Shown: piece by piece, positions 1 through 8,235 of the stretch
Numbering within the stretch: position 1 is the stretch's first letter
How the letters are laid out: each line of letters begins with the position of its first letter
DNA from: an uncultured Flavihumibacter sp.
Lineage (GTDB): Bacteria; Bacteroidota; Bacteroidia; Chitinophagales; Chitinophagaceae
DNA length: 26,416 bases
Direction: 5' to 3'
Assembly (NCBI GenBank): GCA_946482545.1
Contig: CAMLRX010000064.1
Location: forward strand, 1 to 26,416
The notes under the pieces: generated by a model
Database searches by the model: none
Seen by the model: only the letters and a program-made list of their open reading frames with translations
Told to the model about the DNA's origin: nothing
Position numbers and translations under genes: made by a program

Positions 1-58
1 TGAATAGAGCATCTGACTACGGATCAGAAGGTTTCAGGTTTGAATCCTGACGGAGTCA
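1..58 (+). tRNA. tRNA-Arg(ACG), 5' part missing
   Basis: The window opens inside a tRNA. The anticodon stem TCTGA/TCAGA (12-16 with 24-28) encloses the loop CTACGGA, which gives anticodon ACG (19-21), read as arginine. The T arm follows, with stem TCAGG/CCTGA (34-38 with 46-50) around the loop TTTGAAT. The 3' acceptor strand is 51-57 and the discriminator base is A58. The CCA end does not appear to be encoded. The 5' acceptor strand and most of the D arm lie outside the window. Confidence 0.9.
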
Positions 59-65
59 CAAAAGA

Positions 66-99
66 GAAAAAAGGTTACAAGTTATTGTAGCCTTTTTTG
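66..99 (+). terminator. Rho-independent terminator after the tRNA
   Basis: The stem GGTTACAA (73-80) pairs with TTGTAGCC (85-92) with one G-T wobble across a GTTA loop. An A-run precedes it and six Ts follow at 93-98. It sits just after the tRNA and could work in both directions because of the flanking A and T runs. Confidence 0.8.
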
Positions 100-287
100 T
101 TAATACTCATGTATTATCGTTCCAATCACGCCCTTTCACCGCACTTTAGTTTCTCTTCTTTTATCCAACAAATGCCTGGTTTCAACGAGTAACGTATTCA
201 ATACATTATGTTTAGTTCCTCAAAAAATATTACTTTCGACCATTATAATACCGAATCCCAGCAACCTTAACCTAGTAAGCCACCAAT

Positions 288-3200
288 ATGAAGGCGACTT
301 ATACTTTTTACCTCTTATTATTTTCAGTTTTTTTTCACACGAATACATTTGCAAACTGGACGCCTGTTTCTACGGGCATCAACGATAACCTTAATGATAT
401 TTACTTTTGGAGTGAAAATATAGGCGTTGCAGTTGGCAACAGGGGAATATATTTTACGATTTCAGGGACAGACAATGCTGGGGCCTGGAAAAGATTTAGT
501 ATACCAGCCTCTACATCTGATAAAGAATTGTATGATCGCTGCAGGTTTCTGCGCATGGAACCAGATACCGACCAAAGTTCCTTCAAAACGTTTATCTGCG
601 CCTATGATACGGTTTACAAAAAAGCTGTCCTGTTTAGCTTTAAAGCGGATAATCAAGCACTTGAAGTGATTTTTACAGGGGAAAGAGGTAGCCGGTTAAA
701 TGATATTTGCATTTCCACGGGTGGATTTGTTCTTGGTGTCGGCGAAAATGGGTTAATCATAAAATATGACAAACAGGTTAACGATCTTACCATTCTTCCA
801 AAAATTACAGATAAACATCTTCATGCGGCAGCAGTGGATTATTACCGGGATTTTGTAAATATTGGAGGGGATGGCATTTTTCTGAAAGCCTATGTTGGAA
901 AATCAGCATTAGAGTCTGTTGTCATAAAAGAAATTTCATATACTATTACCGACATCCAGACGAACCAAAATGGAAATGGATCGTTTGCTATAGGTCCGGA
1001 TGGATATTATAAGATACCTATTGCTTTATTTGATGTTGCCATTGCCCAGGTTTCGAACTATAATTATGGACAACTTAATCCATCAAGAATTTCAGTAAAT
1101 AAATACGGCAGATCAGTTTCACTTGTCGCCACTACACACGGAATTTTCAGACAACAACAAGATGCGCTGGAATACCAGCCCTTATCTGGTAAGTATGCAT
1201 TGAACAGTGTATGCCTCACAGAAGTAGAAGGGCTTGCATTTGCATGCGGAAAAAATGGACTGGTATTAAAAACAATCAATGGAGGTGGTGGCACTATTCC
1301 ATATCTGAATGCCGTGGTGCAATCTTACTGTGTATCAGAGACGGTTCGTATCAGCAGAAACAGCAACAGTTCTGCCAACAGTTGCACTGTTCGCATTTTT
1401 GATCTTTCGGGTAAACAGGTTTATAGTTCTCTCAACAGTTGCGCGTTTGTGTTGTCCCTTGGAACCGGGCTCAGCAAGGGGCGGTATCGTCTTTTATATT
1501 CCCTATCAAATGGTATTTTCTCTGATTCAATATATGCTGATATTGAAATCCCGGAGATCCCGTCAGTGAATCTGCCAGTTATAAGTAGTGATGAAATTTT
1601 TTGCAGGGAAGGCCGGGTTAATCTAAAGGTCTCCGATACGCAACCGGGATGGGATTATCTTTTATATGCTCATGGATCTGAGCAACCCTTGGGCGTCGTG
1701 GCCGGAAATGGAAATATTGTAAGTTTTGAAAGTGATGTTATTAATACTACAGGTAAATATTACATCAGGGTGAAACACCAGAACAGCGCGTGTTTCCGGA
1801 ACTTTACGGATACGATCAACATTCTTGTGGAGCACCCGGAGAGCAGGCTGGTTGCGCAGTATATTAATGGTTTCGTTGGAGAACGCGTTAACTTCAAGGC
1901 CATCAGTAATGATGCCAGCTATTTCAGTTGGAAATTTGATAACAGTGCTGCTGAACCTGAGCAAAGTGGAAGGGATATTTCCACCGCATTCGCGCAGAAA
2001 GGTGAAAAACTGGTACAGCTTATAAGCACCAGCAAGCATGGATGTAGTGACACTGCCGTGCTGAAGGCAGTTACTGTTGTTGCTGAAGAAGGCCTTTCTG
2101 GCACCTGCTTTAATCATACCATTACGGGTGAAGATTTTGGGTATAATTCTTCACCGACCATTCCGTTGATGGCAGAAATGAAGTTGCAAAACGATGGTAT
2201 CCTGGTGGGCGGAACTGCTTACAGGTATTATCTGAAGTCTGCTGTTGGAGATACACTTCCACAAACTGAAGAAGGCGGTGCTTTGCTTGTTAAGTACAGT
2301 AATAAAGGAACGTTGCGGTGGAGATGGTACAGCAAATACTCCGATTTTGATTGTCCCTCCTGTACTTTTACAGAGAAGCCCTGCATTTATGGGATTGAAA
2401 CGTGCGAACAAGGGGATGTAATCATATCCGGAAGGGATTATTCTGGCAATTGGTTCTATTCCAACAGTGGAGATTCTGTTCAGATTGCCTCACCCCGAAG
2501 GTTGGAGCTGGGAAGGGATGAACTGAATGGATTTGTTGCAAGGTTTGATAATGCTGGAAAATTGTTGTGGCGGGGTACACTTATAGGAGCCTATCCCAAA
2601 GGTATTAAACAAGACAGGGCCGGAAACTTCTGGGTATTGTGCAGCAGCAGAAGCGAAGTATACTATTACAAAAACGGCACCCAAAAGATACGCTTATTTT
2701 CCGAAGGAAGGCAAACCAACGCGTTGCTTATTAAAATAAGCGCCATGGGGGATTATCTGCTATCTACACCCGTGAATAACACAGGTGTAGATATTGTTGA
2801 CGGTGGAATCAGTGATCTGGTTATTGATAAGGAAAATAACGTATGGATCATTGGCGAATATAGAGATGCTGCTGAACTATTCAACGGGAACGGATTATTG
2901 GCTGCGAGAATTTCAAGGCCATCTGGTTTCGAGACTTTGATGCCAGCTTATCTCGCAAAATATGATGGTGGTGGTAATTATCTTATGCATATAAATATAC
3001 TGAGAGCAACGGAGGGAGCCCGCTCCTTTGATATTAGTGCCAATAACCTCGCTGTGGATTCATTGAACAACATATATGTACTGGGGAACGCTGCTTTCTA
3101 TAATGCCTCGTTTACAGATAGTATTTATTTTATTCATTCCTCGGGCACGTCCCACGCAGAGAAGTTTAACGGGGGATTCTATTTATTGAAACTTTCGCCT

Positions 3201-5042
3201 GATGGAAAGAGACAATGGATCAGCACAAGCAGTAAACTGGATAATGGGCGAACTACTGCTTTAATGGCAACTGCTGAATACGTATATGTTGCCACGTCCT
3301 CTTTAATTCCACCAGAGAATTCGCTAGGTGTAATTAACACGCCGGACGGTGCTTCAACAGGTTTCGGTATTGATAACGCTTCTATAATGATTTCAAAGTT
3401 CAGGTACAATGGCGAACTTGAACGCGTGGCCAGTTCCGGAGGGGTGGTAAAGGACTTCAGGCTTAAACCGGTCAGTATGCTGGTAAGGAATGAAAATTTT
3501 TATCTCGCAGGCGAAAAGGACGCGGTTTATACGGATAATTCTACCATGTTTTTTAATCAGTCGCTGAACTTCGACAAAATTGAAGGTGCTTTTTTTACAG
3601 CGCTGAACAATAACTTTTGCTACAATCAAGAAGTACCGGTGGGAGATGCCGGTAAAAATAAGGCCATCTGCCGGAACACAAGTACTACTATCGGCTCAGC
3701 AGCAATTGCAGGAAATACTTATTACTGGACATCCATGCCTGGTGGCTTTTTCTCGTCAGAAGCCATGCCTACTGTAGCACCGCTGGTTTCAACTATTTAT
3801 TACCTTTCTGTAACCAATAAGCAGGGATATATCTTCAGAGATTCAGTGCTGGTTGATGTTTCTGGACCCCAGGCTGATGCAGGGCTGGATATTACTATTT
3901 GCAAAGGTGATACTGCGGTACTGGGAAAAGATATTACTCGTGCAGAAATTAACTATTTCTGGACCTCCTCCCAGTCTGGATTTCGTTCCGATCAACCCAT
4001 ACTTTCTGTTCATCCTGATGAAAGTACATACTTTGTGCTTCATGCAGGGGATTCATCCGGTTGTTTCGATCAGGATACGGTTTGGGTTAATATAGACGTG
4101 GCGCAAGTTAATGCCGGTACTGATACAACAGTTTGCAGGGATGAAAAGCTGACTCTGGGAACAATGAATGGCACAACTGACGGATACAGGTACTCGTGGC
4201 GATCCGTTCCGGCAGGCTTTGCTTCGGATTTGCCCAATCCAATGGTAGCTGTCACCGGCAATATAACTTACCATGTTATTGCCACAAATAACAATCAATG
4301 TATCGCTATGGATTCAGTTGTTGTTGAACTTGCGCCTTCACCAGTAGTATATGCCGGTGCAGATACAACAATTTGTGCAGGAGACAGCGTTTTGCTTGGG
4401 AGTGGATTGACTTCAGAACAAGAATATTTTTGGACATCTTACAATGAAGGATGGCGTTCAAGTGATGCCAGGCCTTTAGTTGGTCCTGTGGTTGCCACTT
4501 CCTATTTGCTGAAAGCTGTATCAATTAAGGGATGCGTGGCATCCGATTCAGTAACCATAACTGTAACCAACCCTCCAGCCAGGCCCTCTCTTTCGGTTGA
4601 TGGAGTTCTTTTACGATCTTCAGCTAATACAGGCAATCAATGGTTTCTTGATGATACTTTGATAAACAATGCAACTGAAAATACTTATAAGCCATTAATA
4701 TCAGGAGTTTATGCTGTGCGGGTAATGTTGAATCAATGTGTTAGTCAAAAATCAGACACGATTCATTTTAATATTTACCATAATCAAACCGATGCTCCTT
4801 TTGCGACACAGGTAAATATGGGGCCGGTTCCGGCAACCGACATGCTTCTGATCCGCTATACGGGGAATGCAAATGAAGTACTTCAAGCCCAAATCACCTC
4901 ATTTACCGGAGAAATGCTAATGAATAAAAAGTTTAAAAATGAACTTCGTGTTAACATGCGAGCGTTCGGAGCAGGCATGTATATCGTAAATATTATTTCA
5001 ACCGATGGCAGATCGCTAAGACGGAAAGTCATCAAGTTGTAG
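288..5042 (+). CDS. Large secreted multidomain protein with T9SS C-terminal sorting tail
   Basis: This is a probable surface or released protein of 1584 residues with no recognised catalytic domain. A Sec signal peptide covers residues 1-22 (cleavage after THTFA-like TNTFA). Residues 23-330 look like a beta-propeller related to YCF48/photosynthesis-stability repeats (NWTPVSTG, AVGNRGIYF, AFACGKNGLVLKT). Beta-sandwich segments follow, with a PKD-like domain at about 518-600. A second propeller-like region with 'LWRG...' and 'ISGRDYSG' blades covers about 605-1110. Four Ig/PKD-like repeats follow at about 1118, 1194, 1272 and 1353, each opening with an AGxDxxxCxGD..LG motif. The last 80 residues form a type A T9SS tail (NMRAFGAGMYIVNI, ending in RRKVIKL), which by family knowledge directs export across the outer membrane and is then cleaved. 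It appears to be transcribed alone. The function is unknown; adhesion or cell-surface display is an inference. Confidence 0.85.
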   Translation: MKATYTFYLLLFSVFFHTNTFANWTPVSTGINDNLNDIYFWSENIGVAVGNRGIYFTISGTDNAGAWKRFSIPASTSDKELYDRCRFLRMEPDTDQSSFKTFICAYDTVYKKAVLFSFKADNQALEVIFTGERGSRLNDICISTGGFVLGVGENGLIIKYDKQVNDLTILPKITDKHLHAAAVDYYRDFVNIGGDGIFLKAYVGKSALESVVIKEISYTITDIQTNQNGNGSFAIGPDGYYKIPIALFDVAIAQVSNYNYGQLNPSRISVNKYGRSVSLVATTHGIFRQQQDALEYQPLSGKYALNSVCLTEVEGLAFACGKNGLVLKTINGGGGTIPYLNAVVQSYCVSETVRISRNSNSSANSCTVRIFDLSGKQVYSSLNSCAFVLSLGTGLSKGRYRLLYSLSNGIFSDSIYADIEIPEIPSVNLPVISSDEIFCREGRVNLKVSDTQPGWDYLLYAHGSEQPLGVVAGNGNIVSFESDVINTTGKYYIRVKHQNSACFRNFTDTINILVEHPESRLVAQYINGFVGERVNFKAISNDASYFSWKFDNSAAEPEQSGRDISTAFAQKGEKLVQLISTSKHGCSDTAVLKAVTVVAEEGLSGTCFNHTITGEDFGYNSSPTIPLMAEMKLQNDGILVGGTAYRYYLKSAVGDTLPQTEEGGALLVKYSNKGTLRWRWYSKYSDFDCPSCTFTEKPCIYGIETCEQGDVIISGRDYSGNWFYSNSGDSVQIASPRRLELGRDELNGFVARFDNAGKLLWRGTLIGAYPKGIKQDRAGNFWVLCSSRSEVYYYKNGTQKIRLFSEGRQTNALLIKISAMGDYLLSTPVNNTGVDIVDGGISDLVIDKENNVWIIGEYRDAAELFNGNGLLAARISRPSGFETLMPAYLAKYDGGGNYLMHINILRATEGARSFDISANNLAVDSLNNIYVLGNAAFYNASFTDSIYFIHSSGTSHAEKFNGGFYLLKLSPDGKRQWISTSSKLDNGRTTALMATAEYVYVATSSLIPPENSLGVINTPDGASTGFGIDNASIMISKFRYNGELERVASSGGVVKDFRLKPVSMLVRNENFYLAGEKDAVYTDNSTMFFNQSLNFDKIEGAFFTALNNNFCYNQEVPVGDAGKNKAICRNTSTTIGSAAIAGNTYYWTSMPGGFFSSEAMPTVAPLVSTIYYLSVTNKQGYIFRDSVLVDVSGPQADAGLDITICKGDTAVLGKDITRAEINYFWTSSQSGFRSDQPILSVHPDESTYFVLHAGDSSGCFDQDTVWVNIDVAQVNAGTDTTVCRDEKLTLGTMNGTTDGYRYSWRSVPAGFASDLPNPMVAVTGNITYHVIATNNNQCIAMDSVVVELAPSPVVYAGADTTICAGDSVLLGSGLTSEQEYFWTSYNEGWRSSDARPLVGPVVATSYLLKAVSIKGCVASDSVTITVTNPPARPSLSVDGVLLRSSANTGNQWFLDDTLINNATENTYKPLISGVYAVRVMLNQCVSQKSDTIHFNIYHNQTDAPFATQVNMGPVPATDMLLIRYTGNANEVLQAQITSFTGEMLMNKKFKNELRVNMRAFGAGMYIVNIISTDGRSLRRKVIKL

Positions 5043-5043
5043 T

Positions 5044-5057
5044 ATTGTTTAAACAAT
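5044..5057. repeat. Perfect 14-bp palindrome just after the stop codon
   Basis: ATTGTTTAAACAAT is a perfect inverted repeat without a loop, starting one base after the stop codon of the large secreted protein. It is AT-rich, so it may be chance. It could also contribute to RNA 3'-end structure or be a protein-binding site. Confidence 0.5.
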
Positions 5058-5076
5058 GGAGTTTAAAAGAAAAATC

Positions 5077-5101
5077 ACCAGTAAAATCGGGAGCTGGTTT
5101 T
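5077..5101. terminator. Weak terminator-like hairpin between convergent genes
   Basis: ACCAG (5077-5081) can pair with CTGGT (5094-5098), followed by a short T run, and A-rich sequence lies on the other side. The stem is only 5 bp with a 12-nt loop, so this is a weak candidate for a shared terminator between the convergent genes ending at 5042 and 5123. Confidence 0.3.
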
Positions 5102-5122
5102 GACCAAAAGCACAGTGGCGCG

Positions 5123-5770
5123 TTAGTTGATGTAGGAAACTTTTAAATAGTCTACCACAAGGCCAACATTTCTTCCCGCCCCGAATCCGGTCAGGTTACC
5201 GAAGAATGGCGTAAACGGCATTGTGTAGCAAGCTGTATCATTAACATAAAAAGTGTAGGACTTACCTTTTTTTTGGATTTTGTACACGTTGAAATCAGTA
5301 GGGTCAAGTGCTGTTTTTTGAAAGGAACCGTTTTTTACCGTGCAACTTTGCTGTGTTTTACCGCTGCAAACCTCTACAGAAATGTAGCCATCTTTAGCAA
5401 ATGTGAAGTAATAACCGTTGTTCGCTTCCCTGCCCCAGAAAAGCATATTGTAGTAGTATTTGTGTTCGGAATTACCACTTAAAATTTTAATACGGGTTTC
5501 TATCTGAAAATTTTTTCGGGTATCCATCTTTATGTCTTGCGCCTCTCCATAGGCATGCCCGGAAGACTTCAGGTAATAGAATCCACCACTCATCGAAGTA
5601 GAGGCATTTTTATTGCTTCCAACGGTCCAGTTGTTTTTGTTGTCATCAAAGTCGTCGAAAAAGATAATTTCTTCAGTACCACGCTTTGGTGCATTAGGTG
5701 TGTTTGAAGACGATGGGACGTAGGAGTTTATTGTAACCGGAACAATGATGAGGGCGAATAACTTTTTCAT
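5123..5770 (-). CDS. Small secreted protein, concanavalin A-like (LamG/DUF1080-like) fold
   Basis: I place the start at the ATG at 5770, giving 215 residues, because MKKLFALIIVPVTINSY then forms a short signal peptide. An in-frame upstream ATG at 5878 would add 36 hydrophilic residues before it. The mature part has a pattern typical of secreted concanavalin-like domains: FFDDFDDNKNNW near the N-terminus, then alternating strands (FQIETRIKIL, YYNMLFWGRE, GYYFTFAKDG), and a closing VGLVVDYLKVSYIN strand. Such domains often bind or cleave glycans, as in 3-keto-glycoside hydrolase or LamG relatives, but I see no diagnostic catalytic residue. It is convergent with the large T9SS substrate and appears monocistronic. 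The fold call is moderate and the function is unknown. Confidence 0.6.
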   Translation of the reverse strand: MKKLFALIIVPVTINSYVPSSSNTPNAPKRGTEEIIFFDDFDDNKNNWTVGSNKNASTSMSGGFYYLKSSGHAYGEAQDIKMDTRKNFQIETRIKILSGNSEHKYYYNMLFWGREANNGYYFTFAKDGYISVEVCSGKTQQSCTVKNGSFQKTALDPTDFNVYKIQKKGKSYTFYVNDTACYTMPFTPFFGNLTGFGAGRNVGLVVDYLKVSYIN

Positions 5771-6264
5771 ATTCAGGTTTAAAGTGGATAGATCATTAGT
5801 TGGGGCTTGCGCATTTTTATCAGTATTCAGGTGTTTCATTGTACCCTGCTTATAAGCACTTAAAATGATGTTAAGCAATAAAGCTAAATAATTGTCAAAA
5901 TAACAATTGTTTTTAAAGAGAATCGGATTTGAAATGAATTTTACCTAAATTCAGCATGTAAACGCTAACGGTTACCATTAAAGCCTTTGAATATGAAATA
6001 TCAGTATCTGCCGAAATGCAGCGATCAATATTTGTTGCTTCAGCCGCTAATAATTCCTCCCAAAAAATAATGAGATAGTTTACGCTGCCCGGGTAATCCT
6101 TTCCTGCAAAGCACATTCCTGCCCAATGTGTTGCGGGCGAAAGGGGAGAGCTGCATTTGGGCGTTCGTGAATGATAACCTGGTATGCTCTGCCAAACTTT
6201 AATCCCTTATTTAAGCGGCTTTAAATCGCAAACAAATCACCGCTCCCAATAAAATAGAGTAAAC
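5771..6264. other. 494-bp divergent intergenic region, no convincing gene
   Basis: This region separates the divergently transcribed genes starting at 5770 (minus) and 6265 (plus), so it should hold both promoters. No good TAnnTTTG box with a matching upstream element was found. A 67-codon minus-strand frame (5913-6116) is open, but it has no recognisable domain and no clear start signal. The only clear structure is the inverted repeat at 5890-5908. Confidence 0.5.
5890..5908. repeat. Inverted repeat AATTGT-N7-ACAATT
   Basis: AATTGT (5890-5895) and ACAATT (5903-5908) form perfect 6-bp arms around a 7-base spacer, about 120 bases upstream of the minus-strand start at 5770. A run of Ts follows on the plus strand. 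It could be an operator or a weak hairpin; the AT-rich context makes chance possible. Confidence 0.4.
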
Positions 6265-7926
6265 ATGATATGCTCAAAGTCTACGCCACGTTTCTCCATT
6301 ATATGCCTGATTGTTATCGCCTTACTGATGTGCCAGTATACACATGCTGAAAAAAACATTGTTGAAAAGCCCGGCTTACAAGGCAATTGGTTCCTTTCAT
6401 CCAATACCAACCAATGGGTGCTTGGGTTCTATGAAAAGCATTGCTACTTTAATGGCGCATTCGGTGAATATGCTATCCTGGAGGAAAAGAACGGTTCTTT
6501 TAAAGTGAGGCTTACTATCGATAAAAAATCGATTATCCTACAGGGGAACTTTCAGAATGATTCTACCATCACTGTGCACAACAAAGACAGGAGTTGGAAC
6601 TTAACCAACCGGCGCAAACGGCAATCCTCCGGGATAGATACATGCTGGGATAAACGATTGAAGCGCGCAGATGACACCGTTAGATTAAATGGGTACATTG
6701 GCGAGCCGGCCAGAACTGGTTTGCGGGAACTGAATGTCTTCTTTAAAGATCCTCTTTTGGGTAAAGCAACCCAGAAAATAGTCAGCATAAGTCCTGAAGG
6801 ATTTTTCAGTGTAAAGCTGCCCATTATGCTCCCCGATACTGAAGCCTTTATAAACTTAAACTCCAGGTTTGAAAGTTTCGTGGCCTGTCCGGGAGATACA
6901 ATTGCTGTATGCTTTTCACCAAATAGTGAAATCGGAGAACTGAATGAAGTTACTTTCGGGGGCACTTCAGGAGCGCTTAACAATGAGTACAATACGGCAT
7001 ACAAATACCTGCAGTCTTTTGATGATCATCAGCTTGAGCAGCACATGCTGAAGAATACGCCCCAGGAGGCCTACCGCGATTATATTATACGTATTAAAAA
7101 CACCACTGATTCAGCGATGATCGCTTATGACAAGTATTATCCCCTGAGCAATGCAGTTAAAGATATACTGAATAGCATGAGACAGTATAGGTTTGCAAAC
7201 GGGTTACTGCGGTATAGAATGTACCATGATCCTTCAAATCCTGAGCCGCTTCATCCGGAGACGTTAAAGCTGCTCCCTTTATGGATGGCCAATGATTCGG
7301 CCGGGTATACAGGCGGGCGCAACCACAGTGCATTTATTCATGAAATGATCAGTTTATTTCCGGATGAACCCATAGGCGAAAGCCGTAAGGTGGATAGTGC
7401 AATAACAGCAAACCTTTCATTTGCCGATCTCATAAAGTTTATACGAAAGAACAATCATTCCCTAAATGAACGGGATTTGCTGATGCTTGATTCCCTGGCT
7501 GGGTTAGCGCAGTATACCGTACTTAAAAAAAACGCCTTCAAGATAGATATTCCCGGCGGGGATAGTACTGCGCTTGCTACGGAACAACGCATGGGCTTGT
7601 CCCTGGTGCAGTTAGAGGGATTCGGCGATTATTTTCAATTTTATCTTTTTGCATTAGCATTTGACTACAAATTGAAACTAATTGCAGTTGAATATCCAAA
7701 AGGTTATTTCAGGGATTATTTTTTAGGCCATTACCTGAATACGCATGTTTTCTCAACCCACCTTACTTTCCTTGACGATAAATTGCTGGCATATCTCAAA
7801 ACGCTACTGCACGATCCAGTTAATTATCAAATTATTGCAGCCGCTAATAAAATTCACGAACAGGAATTAAAGGCCTCCCCACAACTGGACCTGGGAGATT
7901 TTGAGGAAGAAGAAGGGGAATGGTAG
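6265..7926 (+). CDS. Secreted protein resembling the N-terminal part of TlpA-like proteins, without a thioredoxin domain
   Basis: The protein has 553 residues with a signal peptide (residues 1-28, ending QYTHA). Residues 35-125 form a beta-rich module (LQGNWFLSSNTNQWVLG). Residues 140-235 look like the DUF4369-type beta domain found in Bacteroidota thiol-disulfide proteins (RLNGYIG, SPEGFFSVKLPI, VACPGDTIAVCF). A helical region follows (NNEYNTAYKYLQ, RDYIIRIKN). In relatives I recall, a C-terminal thioredoxin domain with CxxC comes next; here there is none, and the chain ends in an acidic tail (GDFEEEEGEW). No thioredoxin remnant was evident in the 309 bases downstream. It may be a stand-alone periplasmic protein or a family member that lost its redox domain. 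The similarity is judged by eye, so the call is cautious. Confidence 0.55.
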   Translation: MICSKSTPRFSIICLIVIALLMCQYTHAEKNIVEKPGLQGNWFLSSNTNQWVLGFYEKHCYFNGAFGEYAILEEKNGSFKVRLTIDKKSIILQGNFQNDSTITVHNKDRSWNLTNRRKRQSSGIDTCWDKRLKRADDTVRLNGYIGEPARTGLRELNVFFKDPLLGKATQKIVSISPEGFFSVKLPIMLPDTEAFINLNSRFESFVACPGDTIAVCFSPNSEIGELNEVTFGGTSGALNNEYNTAYKYLQSFDDHQLEQHMLKNTPQEAYRDYIIRIKNTTDSAMIAYDKYYPLSNAVKDILNSMRQYRFANGLLRYRMYHDPSNPEPLHPETLKLLPLWMANDSAGYTGGRNHSAFIHEMISLFPDEPIGESRKVDSAITANLSFADLIKFIRKNNHSLNERDLLMLDSLAGLAQYTVLKKNAFKIDIPGGDSTALATEQRMGLSLVQLEGFGDYFQFYLFALAFDYKLKLIAVEYPKGYFRDYFLGHYLNTHVFSTHLTFLDDKLLAYLKTLLHDPVNYQIIAAANKIHEQELKASPQLDLGDFEEEEGEW

Positions 7927-8061
7927 TACCATTACATCTTTCCAAACCCGCCTTCACTGCCGTCTTTTAAACAATCACGTGGAATCTTGATCTGAATTTC
8001 CGGTATCTGAACATATTTCCCCGGGCTGGAAATATAATTTTTATATTATTAGTGTAAAAAT

Positions 8062-8069
8062 TACATTTG
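8062..8069 (+). promoter_or_regulatory. Candidate Bacteroidota -7 box TACATTTG
   Basis: The octamer matches the Bacteroidota sigma consensus TAnnTTTG exactly. No TTG element is present 17-23 bases upstream, so the match is half a promoter. It lies 166 bases before the GH31 start, leaving a long leader. Confidence 0.3.
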
Positions 8070-8071
8070 TT

Positions 8072-8093
8072 ATCCGGATGCCATGATCCGGAA
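8072..8093. repeat. Direct repeat ATCCGGA, candidate operator
   Basis: ATCCGGAT (8072-8079, itself a palindrome) and ATCCGGAA (8086-8093) are spaced 14 bases start to start, immediately downstream of the -7-like box at 8062. The geometry suits an AraC-type regulator binding direct repeats on one DNA face, which would fit the HTCS encoded at 14080. The link is inference. Confidence 0.3.
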
Positions 8094-8235
8094 CAATTGA
8101 ATTGCTGGTTTTGCCATATTTGTCTTGCCTGTAACGGTGTTACTGTTTCCGAAGCATGCTTTTCCTAACGAGTGCTTGCACCTTCGCCGCAGACATTTGC
8201 GTATCAGCCGGAACTAATAGTATAAACAAAACCTA

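Larger units (their letters stand above)
7927..8235 (+). promoter_or_regulatory. 309-bp upstream region of the GH31-GH43-GH27 cluster
   Basis: No gene is visible here. The region is AT-rich around 8025-8070 and should contain the control region of the glycoside hydrolase cluster. It holds a TACATTTG box at 8062-8069, a repeated ATCCGGA motif at 8072-8093 and a second, imperfect box CATATTTG at 8115-8122. No terminator for the preceding gene was found. Confidence 0.45.

Noticed and set aside
1..99. tRNA 3' end as an integration site for a mobile island
   Set aside because: No integrase, no repeated tRNA 3' sequence and no transposase are visible in the window.
5771..5878. Upstream start for the small secreted protein at 5878
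   Set aside because: The extra 36 residues are hydrophilic and precede the signal peptide, so the ATG at 5770 is preferred.
5913..6116. A 67-codon minus-strand frame in the divergent intergenic region
   Set aside because: The composition is somewhat coding-like, but there is no recognisable family, no clear start signal, and the frame continues open upstream of the ATG. The evidence is not enough to call a gene.
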